A stretch of DNA of 64,000 nt. Origin: Lachnospiraceae bacterium. GTDB taxonomy: Bacteria; Bacillota; Clostridia; Lachnospirales; Lachnospiraceae. Both the position numbers and the translations under genes were made by a program. Positions 29,601 to 39,062 of the stretch are shown here, piece after piece (the first letter of the stretch is position 1; every line of letters begins with the position of its first letter). The stretch covers positions 62,001 through 126,000 of the forward strand of contig SVEM01000002.1 of assembly GCA_015057375.1 (NCBI GenBank), written 5' to 3'. The notes under the pieces were generated by a model. That model was not told where the DNA came from, did no database searches, and worked only from the letters and a program-made list of their open reading frames with translations.

Positions 29601-30746
29601 ATGACAAAAATAGATATCATTTCAGGTTTCCTCGGAGCCGGAAAAACAACACTTATTAAAAAACTTATTGATGAATCACTTAAAGGACAGAAGCTCGTTC
29701 TTATAGAAAATGAATTTGGCGAGATAGGCATTGACGGAGGCTTTTTAAAAGATGCCGGAATTGAAATTACCGAGATGAATTCAGGCTGTATCTGCTGTTC
29801 CCTTGTCGGCGATTTTGGAACCGCTCTTAAAGAAGTTATCGACACATATTCACCTGACCGCATAATCATCGAGCCTTCAGGTGTCGGCAAGCTGTCAGAT
29901 GTTATAAAAGCTGTGCAGGATGTTGCAGCAGAAGCCGACATCGTTCTCAACAGCGCAACAACCGTAGTTGATGCAAATAAGGCAAAGATGTATATGAAAA
30001 ACTTCGGCGAATTCTTCAACAACCAGATAGAACACGCCGGCGCAATCATCCTCAGCCGTACTCAGACTTCTAAAGAAGGTGTTGTAACAGACTGCGTTTC
30101 ACGTATAAGAGAATACAATGAAACTGCTGCCATAGTAACAACTCCGTGGGACGACATAGAAGCCGCTACTATTCTTAGTGCAATGGAGCACACAAATGTA
30201 ATTGATGACTTGATAAGCGAAGTGGTCCATGAGCATGAGCATCATCATGAACATGGCGAATGTTGTTGTCACGGCCATCATGAACACGAACATCATCATG
30301 AGCATCACCACCATGAGCATGAAGAGTGCTGTTGCCACGGTCACCATGAACACGAGCATCATGAACACCATCTTGAGCATGAACATGGTGAATGCTGCTG
30401 CCATGGACATCATGAGCACGAACATCATCATGATGCTCATTCTGAGCACCATAACCATCACCATGCTGATGATGTATTTACAAGCTGGGGCAAAGAAACT
30501 CCTGTTATATACAGCAAAGAAGATCTTAACCAGATTCTCGCAACACTTGCAAACACAGATGAGTACGGATTTATTCTTCGTGCTAAAGGAATGGTTGCTT
30601 CCGAAGACGGCGAATGGTTACACTTTGACCTGACACCGGGCGAATATGAAGTAAGACACGGTGCTTCCGATTATACCGGCAAGCTCTGCGTTATCGGAAC
30701 TGATATAAACGAAGATGCTCTTATGGAATTATTCGGTCTGAATTAA
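29601..30746 (+). CDS. CobW/P47K-family GTPase with His/Cys-rich metal-binding insert
   Basis: DIISGFLGAGKTTLIKKLI (P-loop), IENEFGEIGIDG, SGCICCSL (CxCC), C-terminal CobW_C; three HEHGECCCHGHHEHEHHHE-type repeats in the middle. Confidence 0.94.
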   Translation: MTKIDIISGFLGAGKTTLIKKLIDESLKGQKLVLIENEFGEIGIDGGFLKDAGIEITEMNSGCICCSLVGDFGTALKEVIDTYSPDRIIIEPSGVGKLSDVIKAVQDVAAEADIVLNSATTVVDANKAKMYMKNFGEFFNNQIEHAGAIILSRTQTSKEGVVTDCVSRIREYNETAAIVTTPWDDIEAATILSAMEHTNVIDDLISEVVHEHEHHHEHGECCCHGHHEHEHHHEHHHHEHEECCCHGHHEHEHHEHHLEHEHGECCCHGHHEHEHHHDAHSEHHNHHHADDVFTSWGKETPVIYSKEDLNQILATLANTDEYGFILRAKGMVASEDGEWLHFDLTPGEYEVRHGASDYTGKLCVIGTDINEDALMELFGLN

Positions 30747-30756
30747 GGAGGTCCAT

Positions 30757-31704
30757 ATGTTTCACAGAGAAATTCCCGTTTTTCTGTTTACAGGTTTCTT
30801 AGAAAGCGGAAAAACATCATTTATACTTGATACTCTTTATCAGGACTATTTTGCGACCGGCGAACGCACGCTTATCATAGCCTGCGAAGAAGGCGAAAAA
30901 GAGTATGACAAAAAAGAACTGTTAAAGATAAACACCTATGTTGAATACGTTCACGACGAATCAGAACTTACAAAGGAGCTTTTTGCAAAATGGCAAACCT
31001 CCCACAAACCTCGTCGCGTCCTCATTGAATATAACGGAATGTGGAATGTGGAATCAGTTCTTGAAGAAATATATCCCGCAAACTGGGTACTTACACAGGT
31101 TATTTCAACCATCGACTATTCAACATTTAATATGTACTGGACAAATATGCGCTCACTCGTAACCAATCAGTTCAGTCTGTCGGATATGGTTATATTTAAC
31201 CGCTGCGACGAAACTGCAAAACCGGGCGAGCTCAGAAGAAATATCAAGATTTTTAATAAGAAAGCCCAGATTGGCTACGACTGGCAGGAAGGCGTAAACA
31301 ATGAAGGTATGGCAGAACAGCTTCCGTACGATATGTCCGCTCCGATTATTGAAATACATGACGATGACTACGGAATCTTTTATATGGATGTCATGGAAAA
31401 TCCAAACAAATACGCCGGAAAAACCATCAAATACAGCGGCCTGTTTTTCAGACCATCAAACTATTCTATGGACAAGTTCGTTCCGGGAAGATTTGCAATG
31501 ACATGCTGTGCCGATGACATAACATATCTTGGCCTGGTATGTAAAACCGAAAAAGATGTAGACCTTCCGGAAAGACAGTGGATTACACTTACTGCCGAGA
31601 TTAAAGCAGAATATGTAAAAGAATACCGCGACCTCGGTCCTGTGCTGTACTTAAAGGATATAGAAACCGGCACACGTCCGGAGGATGATTTGGTGTATTT
31701 TTAA
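30757..31704 (+). CDS. CobW-like GTPase with C-terminal TIGR03943/YcgQ-like domain
   Basis: IPVFLFTGFLESGKTSFI (P-loop), CEEGEKEYD; C-terminus IIEIHDDDYGIFYMDVMENPNKYAGKTIKYSGLFFR... resembling TIGR03943 C-terminal domain. Confidence 0.8.
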   Translation: MFHREIPVFLFTGFLESGKTSFILDTLYQDYFATGERTLIIACEEGEKEYDKKELLKINTYVEYVHDESELTKELFAKWQTSHKPRRVLIEYNGMWNVESVLEEIYPANWVLTQVISTIDYSTFNMYWTNMRSLVTNQFSLSDMVIFNRCDETAKPGELRRNIKIFNKKAQIGYDWQEGVNNEGMAEQLPYDMSAPIIEIHDDDYGIFYMDVMENPNKYAGKTIKYSGLFFRPSNYSMDKFVPGRFAMTCCADDITYLGLVCKTEKDVDLPERQWITLTAEIKAEYVKEYRDLGPVLYLKDIETGTRPEDDLVYF

Positions 31705-31714
31705 ATCTATATTA

Positions 31715-31739
31715 AAAAGCGGGGTGTTTCACCTCGCTT
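31715..31739. terminator. Terminator-like hairpin between convergent genes
   Basis: AAAGCGGGGTG TTT CACCTCGCTTT (includes G-U pairs). Confidence 0.55.
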
Positions 31740-32883
31740 TCCCATTTTTCACAACCTTTTTAACCTCCTGCAATCCAAAACTTAACAAGAATCCCGCCAC
31801 ACTATAACCAATCATATAAATAAGATAACTACCATCATATACAGCTTTCACATAATAGGTTGGCGGAAAAATCATCTGTAACTCCGACATGCCTCTGAAT
31901 TCAAAAAATATAGAACAAACGCCTATAAGCACAACCGCAAGTAACGGAATAATAGCAGCATAGCTGCGAATACTTGCAAATATCTGTCTTAAACATAAGC
32001 AAAACGATGCACAACAGAATGCATATAGCAACATCGAAAATATTTCTTTAAAAATATTTCCTGCAAGACGCGACAAACAAAGTGACAACAGCACAACTAC
32101 AGAAACATTAACAATAGCAGTTAACACACAGCCCAGTGCCGCTATCCCTTTTCGTCTTTGTTTTACACGGGCGAAAGTTCCTGATTCTTCATCCTGCATA
32201 TAATACAATGTGGCTGCCATACCACATATCACCATCAAAACGGCAAGAAGCCCACGTATCGGCGAAGTTAAGTAATTCGCCTCGTCATCATTTGCCGATA
32301 TGTCAGCCGGATTTCCGTAAACAAACAGCGTTTCATCTACACGCACTTCTTCAAAGTAAGTTATAAGCTCCCGGTCTGATAAATCATCCAAATCGGATAT
32401 ATTAGTTCTTATATAATCAATATAAAATGCCTTTGCACAATATTTATACAATTCTCCCACCAGCTTATCTCTGGCCAATCGCAACGAAACACTCTGTTCC
32501 TTCGTAACAACAGACACAACATAATCACTGCGTCCGGTTACAAACCCTTCTATTTCGCTTTCCGTATTGTCCGGAAATATCCAGGCTTCATCTGCCAATC
32601 CATTTTTTACATTTTCAATTGCTGTATCCGGCGTATCTGCCTCCGTAAATTGCACTATCGACTTTGTACTTAGAAGCTCGTCTATAATCTCGGTCGATAC
32701 ACTGTCGCTACTATTCTTTTGCGCCAAAACTATATGAACAAATCCGCCATCTTGATTTGCCGCAATGCTAAATGCAAACATACAGATCGGAATAAGCACC
32801 AGCAACACAACAAACGACGGTTTTTTATAAAGACGCTTGCTTAGCATGAAACCCCATTTGAAAATTCTTGCCATGCTTATCAC
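31729..32883 (-). CDS. ABC-2 type transporter permease
   Basis: N-terminal TM, large extracytoplasmic domain, five C-terminal TM helices; overlaps upstream permease gene by 4 nt. Confidence 0.8.
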   Translation of the reverse strand: MISMARIFKWGFMLSKRLYKKPSFVVLLVLIPICMFAFSIAANQDGGFVHIVLAQKNSSDSVSTEIIDELLSTKSIVQFTEADTPDTAIENVKNGLADEAWIFPDNTESEIEGFVTGRSDYVVSVVTKEQSVSLRLARDKLVGELYKYCAKAFYIDYIRTNISDLDDLSDRELITYFEEVRVDETLFVYGNPADISANDDEANYLTSPIRGLLAVLMVICGMAATLYYMQDEESGTFARVKQRRKGIAALGCVLTAIVNVSVVVLLSLCLSRLAGNIFKEIFSMLLYAFCCASFCLCLRQIFASIRSYAAIIPLLAVVLIGVCSIFFEFRGMSELQMIFPPTYYVKAVYDGSYLIYMIGYSVAGFLLSFGLQEVKKVVKNGKAR

Positions 32884-34106
32884 CTCCTGATTCCCACTAT
32901 TTTACGGATACGCAATAGCAAAGCAAATGCGTAGAAAACACCGGCATAAATAATAAGTCCAATAAAGCTAAAAACCGAGGTGTCAAAGGTAAAAAATGTC
33001 GCAAGATAACTTCTTACTATTCCTGTTGGTAAAAACGCCGCAAAATCCACAATTATTTTTGGGAATGCATATATCGGATACATACAGCCGGACACATAGC
33101 AAAGACCTATGGCCACAAAAAAATGAAGCAGAATTCCACTTACCAAATTGCTTGAAAGCTCAAACATAAAAATATTAAATGCCGATATCATTATAATAAT
33201 CGGAACAAATTTAACAATAAGCCCTCTCCAGCCTTGAATTAATATTCCGCCTAACACTTCCGGTGCACATCTCTCTACAATAAAGCTCACAATCATTATC
33301 GCTACAACCAGCAAAAGCATGGTAATAAAATGCACACCATACTCACATCCCAGTTGTTTCCCGCAGGAATATCCCCGAGAAACCAACAAACGATTAAAAG
33401 CATAGTCTCTTTTTATATATAACACAGCAAACGGCATGCCCATAAGCACAAATAACATCACATATATTACGCAGACATAATATTCGGTGGTAGACAAGCC
33501 ATCAGCCACACCCAACTCATTTACTGAATAAAGTTCATTTCTCTGAAAAATAAAATCTGCATACTCAAGACTGATTTTATACACATGCCTGTAAGCCGTT
33601 TCTCCCAAATCATTACCGAAAAGAGCGTCGTTAACTCCGTACGTGCCTTTTTGAGAATACACCACTATATCTGTGACAAACGCCGTAATCTCCCTTTTTA
33701 AAATCGAGGCAATGCCCTCCATTCCGGAAGATGTAACATAAGTTACAGGTTCTATGTCACCATAAACAGCTTTTTCCATAAACTCTTCGGGCAATACCAC
33801 ATAAGCGGATATGTCACCTTTTTCAAGTTCTCTGCGTGCCTGTGCTTCATCCATCTCAACAAATTCTATCGAAAATCTGGCCTCATCAAACATCTGCAAC
33901 GCTGCAAGACCCCAGCTTATATATTTGTTGTCAGTATCACCCGCAATGGCCACTGTAAAACGCGTATTATCTTCCCTGCCATCAAACATTGCAAGCAAAC
34001 CAAAAAGAATGGTCACAAAGCCAATATACAATGTCACCGCCACTACTAAAGCAAGAGGAAAAATCTTTGACGCACGTTTGATTTGCAAATAAAAATATTT
34101 TTTCAT
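32880..34106 (-). CDS. ABC-2 type transporter permease
   Basis: Same architecture as its neighbour; immediately follows ABC ATPase gene. Confidence 0.8.
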   Translation of the reverse strand: MKKYFYLQIKRASKIFPLALVVAVTLYIGFVTILFGLLAMFDGREDNTRFTVAIAGDTDNKYISWGLAALQMFDEARFSIEFVEMDEAQARRELEKGDISAYVVLPEEFMEKAVYGDIEPVTYVTSSGMEGIASILKREITAFVTDIVVYSQKGTYGVNDALFGNDLGETAYRHVYKISLEYADFIFQRNELYSVNELGVADGLSTTEYYVCVIYVMLFVLMGMPFAVLYIKRDYAFNRLLVSRGYSCGKQLGCEYGVHFITMLLLVVAIMIVSFIVERCAPEVLGGILIQGWRGLIVKFVPIIIMISAFNIFMFELSSNLVSGILLHFFVAIGLCYVSGCMYPIYAFPKIIVDFAAFLPTGIVRSYLATFFTFDTSVFSFIGLIIYAGVFYAFALLLRIRKIVGIRR

Positions 34107-34107
34107 A

Positions 34108-34776
34108 CTATAAGCTCTTCACCAATTCTTCAATGTTACCGTTATACTCAAACCGAGTAAGCAGACCGTCCTTAATTATATACCACTCATCACAAAGCTC
34201 AAGTTCAAGCAGGTCATGCGTAGCAAGAAGGACTATGCCTCCCGCAGCTTTGTGCATTTTTATATACTCTGATATGTTTTGTTTGCAAACAATGTCAAGC
34301 GCCGCCATGGGTTCATCAAGCAATAAAACAGATGGCTTTTCTGCCACGGCACACCCGATGGATAGACGCTTTTTCACGCCTCCTGACATTTTTGAAACAG
34401 TGGTTTTCAGAAACTCATCAATACCAAGGCTCTTAAGAAGCCCTTCTGCAAGTTCCTTCTTAAGAGTCTTTTTATCATACCATAGCAATAAATTATCATA
34501 GGCTGTGAGTTCTTCAATTAGCGGTGTTCCCTGAGGAACATATCCCACCAAACACGAATAATCCGCAGAATATTTGAATAAATCATTTCCATCAAACAAA
34601 AAGCTACCGTCATCGGCAGGCTGGACACCGGCAAGTATTGAAAGAAGAGTTGACTTGCCACTTCCGTTACTACCTAATATACCTATACACTTCCCTGCGT
34701 CCACAACAAGATTAATTCCGTTCAGCACATATTTAGAACCATATTTTTTATGTATGTCTTTTATTTCAATATCCAT
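34108..34776 (-). CDS. ABC transporter ATP-binding protein
   Basis: GILGSNGSGKSTLLSILAG (Walker A), KMSGGVKKRLSIGCAVAEKPSVLLLDEPMAALD (signature/Walker B). Confidence 0.95.
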   Translation of the reverse strand: MDIEIKDIHKKYGSKYVLNGINLVVDAGKCIGILGSNGSGKSTLLSILAGVQPADDGSFLFDGNDLFKYSADYSCLVGYVPQGTPLIEELTAYDNLLLWYDKKTLKKELAEGLLKSLGIDEFLKTTVSKMSGGVKKRLSIGCAVAEKPSVLLLDEPMAALDIVCKQNISEYIKMHKAAGGIVLLATHDLLELELCDEWYIIKDGLLTRFEYNGNIEELVKSL

Positions 34777-34798
34777 AACAAACTCCAATAATGAATCT

Positions 34799-34825
34799 TG
34801 GCGCTGATTTTACAATCAACGCCAA
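34799..34825. terminator. Terminator-like hairpin
   Basis: TTGGCGCTGATT TTAC AATCAACGCCAA, downstream of the 34847-36703 gene. Confidence 0.55.
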
Positions 34826-34846
34826 AACATAGTTTAAACCACTTTT

Positions 34847-36703
34847 TTAATATACGCCCTCTAAGTCATAGTCTTCTAAATTGAAGTCCTCTAAATCGTA
34901 GTCTTCTAAATCGTAGTCTTCCATATCAAAATCTTCGTAATCATAATCCTCAAAATCATAGTCTTCCATGTCATAATCTTCCATATCATAGTCATATGAT
35001 GGATATAACATTGATTCAATAATGGCTATAAGATCTGAAGAAACTCCCAATCCTTCGAACTTTTTAATCAAAGCATCAGTGTCAATACCTTCTAACCATT
35101 TGTCAATCTCATCTTCGCTATAAACATTCGCTGTATCTGGCAATTCTATCGGTGATGCTGCTACTTCTTTTCCGCTGAATGTTAAGCCCACAAAGATTTC
35201 GTCTCCGCTGATAAGATTAATGGCCGTTTCCGCTGAATCTTTAGATGACACACAGTTGATTTCGAGTGCCAGATTTGCAATAGAAAGTACAGTTGCACCA
35301 TCATCAGCAATTCCCATAGCCTCAAGAATCTCAGAAGAAGGCTTTATACGAATATTTCCATTGAGGTAATCAGTATTTGTTTTGAAATCAGTTACAACTA
35401 CATCACAGAGTTTTTCCTCGTTGCTCTTAACAGAAAATTCTCCATTAACGGTATTTCCTTTTTCTGTTCCTGTACCGGCTACCGCTACCTCTGCAGCTTC
35501 TAATTCGAAAGCAAAATCTTTGCCGTCACTAACGAGCGCATAATATAAAATCTCTTCATTATCTACTACTATCTTACGACCAACAATCTCATGATTAGCA
35601 TCGACATAGTCAATCCATGAAACTGACGTATCATCTTCAGATGATGCCTCTTCAATATCATTAATAGCACCTTCAATAGAGTCAAGGAACACATCATAAG
35701 CTATACCCGCATCATCATTCATATTTTTCTTCTCAAGGTATGCTGCTATATCTTCAATATACTTTTTAAGTTCCTTGTCAGCCTTAGCCGCCTCAAGCAC
35801 AGCCTTTGCTATGTTTTTAGTATCTTCCTGCTCAATTTTAACTTCTAAGGTTGTGTATTTCTTCTCAATACCGGAAACTTCCAAAACATCTGATGATTTT
35901 TCGATTTCATCCATGTTTTCAAAAATAATCTTTATGTATTTGTCAAGAAGCTTATTAAGTTCTTTCTCTGATGGCAAAACCTCTTTAAACTCAGGGTCGG
36001 AATAAAGCTCTGTAATTCCGACATAATCTTCATCTTCTAAAATCCCTGTACCAGTCTTAAGATATTTATCGCTCATAGAAAGAAACGCCATGAAGGTTTC
36101 ACCTGATTCCAAATTCATGATCATATCCATGTCGACAAATGATTCCCCGTTAATATTTAAAGCGGCCGCTACCTTCTCAAGATTGTCCTTAAGATTTACG
36201 TTCATATCAAGAGTAACGGTGTTAAGCCACGAAAAATCCGAAGAAGGATCCAGTGTGCTCTCAAGTAATGAAAGTGCACTGTCGCCAACATTTAACTTAA
36301 CAGACGTTTCAGCGGCGGCATCTAACTTTAAGCTATCAACAACAGTTCCATAGTATTCAGAAACTTCATCAGTCACAGAACCAAAAGCTTTACTTTCAAC
36401 ATACATAAAATACTTATCATTTGAACCGAAAGACTTAAGGAAGAAACCTTGTACCGTTTCAAAATTAGAAGCTACAGTTACAACCGCTATTAAAACAACC
36501 GCTACAACAGCAGCTATAATTGCCGCTAATTTTTTCTTAGGTTTTTTAACAGGAACATCAACCTGCGGTTCCGCAAAATTAGGTTGTGCTATATTTTCAT
36601 CAACAACAGGTCCTTCTGCCTGAGAGTTTTCAACAGGTTTGCCACACTCAGCACAGAACACAGAATTTTCTTCAATTTCTTTTCCGCAAAATTTACATAA
36701 CAT
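34847..36703 (-). CDS. Zinc-ribbon, single-TM surface-type protein with acidic pentapeptide repeat C-terminus
   Basis: MLCKFCGKEIEENSVFCAECGKP zinc ribbon, TM helix AAIIAAVVAVVLIAVVTVA, large extracytoplasmic domain, C-terminal (Y/F)(D/N)xED repeats. Confidence 0.85.
   Translation of the reverse strand: MLCKFCGKEIEENSVFCAECGKPVENSQAEGPVVDENIAQPNFAEPQVDVPVKKPKKKLAAIIAAVVAVVLIAVVTVASNFETVQGFFLKSFGSNDKYFMYVESKAFGSVTDEVSEYYGTVVDSLKLDAAAETSVKLNVGDSALSLLESTLDPSSDFSWLNTVTLDMNVNLKDNLEKVAAALNINGESFVDMDMIMNLESGETFMAFLSMSDKYLKTGTGILEDEDYVGITELYSDPEFKEVLPSEKELNKLLDKYIKIIFENMDEIEKSSDVLEVSGIEKKYTTLEVKIEQEDTKNIAKAVLEAAKADKELKKYIEDIAAYLEKKNMNDDAGIAYDVFLDSIEGAINDIEEASSEDDTSVSWIDYVDANHEIVGRKIVVDNEEILYYALVSDGKDFAFELEAAEVAVAGTGTEKGNTVNGEFSVKSNEEKLCDVVVTDFKTNTDYLNGNIRIKPSSEILEAMGIADDGATVLSIANLALEINCVSSKDSAETAINLISGDEIFVGLTFSGKEVAASPIELPDTANVYSEDEIDKWLEGIDTDALIKKFEGLGVSSDLIAIIESMLYPSYDYDMEDYDMEDYDFEDYDYEDFDMEDYDLEDYDLEDFNLEDYDLEGVY
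34856..34990 (-). repeat. 15-bp coding tandem repeat (nine (Y/F)(D/N)(M/F/Y/L)E(D/G) units)
   Basis: Translated YDMED YDMED YDFED YDYED FDMED YDLED YDLED FNLED YDLEG. Confidence 0.9.
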
Positions 36704-36759
36704 TTCCACATACCAGCAGCAAAACACTGCCTTTTCCTTTCTTTTTTTAGTTAATTATA

Positions 36760-37692
36760 TCATGCGCGTTTTGAAAAGACAACATTCCAATAATCCCTGC
36801 CAAATGCCACCCATTCTGCCAAAACACAAACGGGAATTGCTACAAAAATATCTACTACAGAATGCTGCTTAACAAATGCCACAGATACACACACAAGGAT
36901 ACAAAATACCGTAATAAAAACCTTACACCTTTTGGATGCCATTCGTTCCTTTAACCACACAGAAGCAATTCCTACGGAATATGCCACATGAAGAGACGGA
37001 CATACATTTGTGCTTGTATCAGCCGTATATATCAATCCCATAATATCTGTAAAAATGTTCTCCCTTACAAACATGTACGGTCGCAAATCCTGTCGATTCG
37101 GAAATACGATATAGATTACCATGGCTGTAATTTGAGTAACAATAATAAATTTCATTAACCTTTTGAAATTATCCGGATTATATAAAGCAAAATATATCAG
37201 CGAAACAACAATTAATATGTACCATCCCACATACGGAATTACGAAATATTCACAAAAAGGAACAATATCATCTAATACACAATGAACCGGAACACATCGC
37301 TCCCGAGGAATCAAATTTTCTGTTAGAAAATACAAGATAAAATATCCTACCCATCCCAACAGATACAACAGATGATTAAACTCCGGCTGATTAATTTTTG
37401 AAAGTCTAAAGGTGCGATAGTCGACTACCGGTTTTCTCCATTTTTCTTTCGGAATCTCCGGCACCTTATCCGTTTCCTTATTAGTTAAATAATATTTCTT
37501 TGGAATATTTCTATACGGCACTACAGTGTGTTCCGGCAATGCTCTTGCCATTTCCGTAATCATCTCAGACAAACAGGTACAAATCCGTTTTCTTTCCTCT
37601 TCAATTGGCTTCTGACTATCAAAAACAATACCTTTTCCAAAATACATTTTTCTCATCTTTCTCAGGGAAAATAACAATATTAGCACCCTCAT
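36760..37692 (-). CDS. PAP2-family phosphatase/inositolphosphotransferase-like membrane protein with N-terminal acyltransferase remnant
   Basis: NVCPSLHVAYSVGIASVW and FVKQHSVVDIFVAIPVCVLAEW (PAP2 motifs); N-terminal ~75 aa (MYFGKGIVFDSQKPIEEERKRICTCLSEMITEMARALPEHTVVPYRNIPKKYY) looks like an acyltransferase C-terminus. Confidence 0.8.
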   Translation of the reverse strand: MRVLILLFSLRKMRKMYFGKGIVFDSQKPIEEERKRICTCLSEMITEMARALPEHTVVPYRNIPKKYYLTNKETDKVPEIPKEKWRKPVVDYRTFRLSKINQPEFNHLLYLLGWVGYFILYFLTENLIPRERCVPVHCVLDDIVPFCEYFVIPYVGWYILIVVSLIYFALYNPDNFKRLMKFIIVTQITAMVIYIVFPNRQDLRPYMFVRENIFTDIMGLIYTADTSTNVCPSLHVAYSVGIASVWLKERMASKRCKVFITVFCILVCVSVAFVKQHSVVDIFVAIPVCVLAEWVAFGRDYWNVVFSKRA

Positions 37693-38092
37693 TTAACTTT
37701 TGAATTGTACTTTTAAACGTTGCCATAATCCGCATATCCCTATATACCGGAATTGTACGGGCATTATTAAAAATAAGTTCTGCAAGAGGTGCAATTATAT
37801 GAGATAAAATCCTGTAAAACGGATGTGACCATTTCGGCTTCTGTGCCCAAAAATCATTAAAAGCATATTCCGGCACTTCTTTTCGGTTCATCATCTGACC
37901 GGCACACCAGGTATAACAATTCTCGGGAAGAAAAAAATCTCCTGCTATAGGTCCATTCATCTGAGTATGGTTACCTACAATAACCGCATTGTTTTCCGGC
38001 AAATTTTCCTGACCGACAACTTCTATTTTCCCATAACATATCCTTACAATTTCTTTAAGAATACGAAATAACAATGTAGGTTTTTTCTGCAT
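37619..38092 (-). pseudogene. Lysophospholipid acyltransferase, apparently truncated/frameshifted
   Basis: GNHTQMNGPIAGDFF (HX4-like) and NIVIFPEKDEK acyltransferase motifs, then abrupt out-of-family tail NVFWKRYCF*; the continuation is found in another frame at 37692-36760. Confidence 0.7.
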
Positions 38093-38137
38093 CTTTCTTT
38101 CGCCTCTTTGCTAATCAATTTACATTCACTATCCTGG

Positions 38138-38998
38138 CTATTCTTTGCCTGCTATAAATAAGACTCCCAATGTTCCCGGTCCGCAATGGCTGGTTATTAC
38201 ACTTCCTGCTCTTGTAATAAGTATTTCTTCAAACCAGCCCATTTCCTCAAGCTGATTCCTAACCATATCGATAATACTTTGCTCGCAACCTGAATGTGTA
38301 ATAAACACTCTTTCTTTATTCGCAGTTTTTAATTCATTTTTCAGATCTTCAACATACTCTCTGATGACCTTATCCATTTTCCCACGATACTTCTTACCCG
38401 GCTGCATTTTCCCGTCTACAACAGATATATACGGATGCAGCTTTAATGTACTTCCGGCAAACGCTGCCACTCCACTACAGCGGCCTCCTCTGTATAAATA
38501 AGTTAAGGTATCTACTACAAAACTTGCTCTCACAAATGGCTGCAACGATAAAATATGTTCTTTAATCTCCTGTGCTGTCTTTCCCTGCTCAGCAAGAATT
38601 GCGGCCTCGATTATTTGCAATCCAATTCCTGTTGATAAATTTCGGGAATCTATCACAAAAACCCTCTCCTCTGCCTCTAATTCATTTGCGGCCATCCTCA
38701 TCACGCTTGCACAAGAGGACATATCTTCAGAAATACAGAAGCAAATTACTTCTTTATGTGTTAAAAGTTGCTTTTCCAAACATTCTTTTGCTTCAAATGG
38801 CGATAATGCAGATGTCTTTGGCGTCGCCTTATTTGCATCCGACCATTCATAAATTTGCTCCGGAGTTATATTGACTCCGTCTGAATATTCATCCTCTCCC
38901 AAATGAATATGCAAAGGAAATGTTGTTATTTTATACTTTTCCAATAACTCTGCAGATAAATCACAGGTACTGTCTGAAATGATTGCTACCGTTCTCAT
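38138..38998 (-). CDS. DegV family fatty-acid-binding protein
   Basis: VAIISDSTCDLSAELLEKYKITTFPLHIHLGEDEYSDGVNITPEQIYEW, KTSALSPFEAKECLE, GRCSGVAAFAGSTLKLHPYISVVDGKM. Confidence 0.94.
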   Translation of the reverse strand: MRTVAIISDSTCDLSAELLEKYKITTFPLHIHLGEDEYSDGVNITPEQIYEWSDANKATPKTSALSPFEAKECLEKQLLTHKEVICFCISEDMSSCASVMRMAANELEAEERVFVIDSRNLSTGIGLQIIEAAILAEQGKTAQEIKEHILSLQPFVRASFVVDTLTYLYRGGRCSGVAAFAGSTLKLHPYISVVDGKMQPGKKYRGKMDKVIREYVEDLKNELKTANKERVFITHSGCEQSIIDMVRNQLEEMGWFEEILITRAGSVITSHCGPGTLGVLFIAGKE

Positions 38999-39062
38999 AT
39001 TATATCCTCTCTCGTTCATCTTTTTATACATGAAGCAACCTTAAGTGTTTTCTCAGAATTTC

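Noticed and set aside
30223-30474. Possible CRISPR or satellite-like array
   Set aside because: Repeats are short, in-frame and codon-based, with no spacers or cas genes; best explained as protein repeats.
30099-30633. Overlapping ORFs on both strands across the His-rich repeat (Met/Val-rich or Met/Ser/Thr-rich)
   Set aside because: Frame-shifted or antisense readings of the CAT/CAC/GAG repeat inside the CobW gene.
34856-34990. Possible minisatellite/CRISPR array
   Set aside because: 15-bp direct repeats in frame with the coding sequence, no unique spacers.
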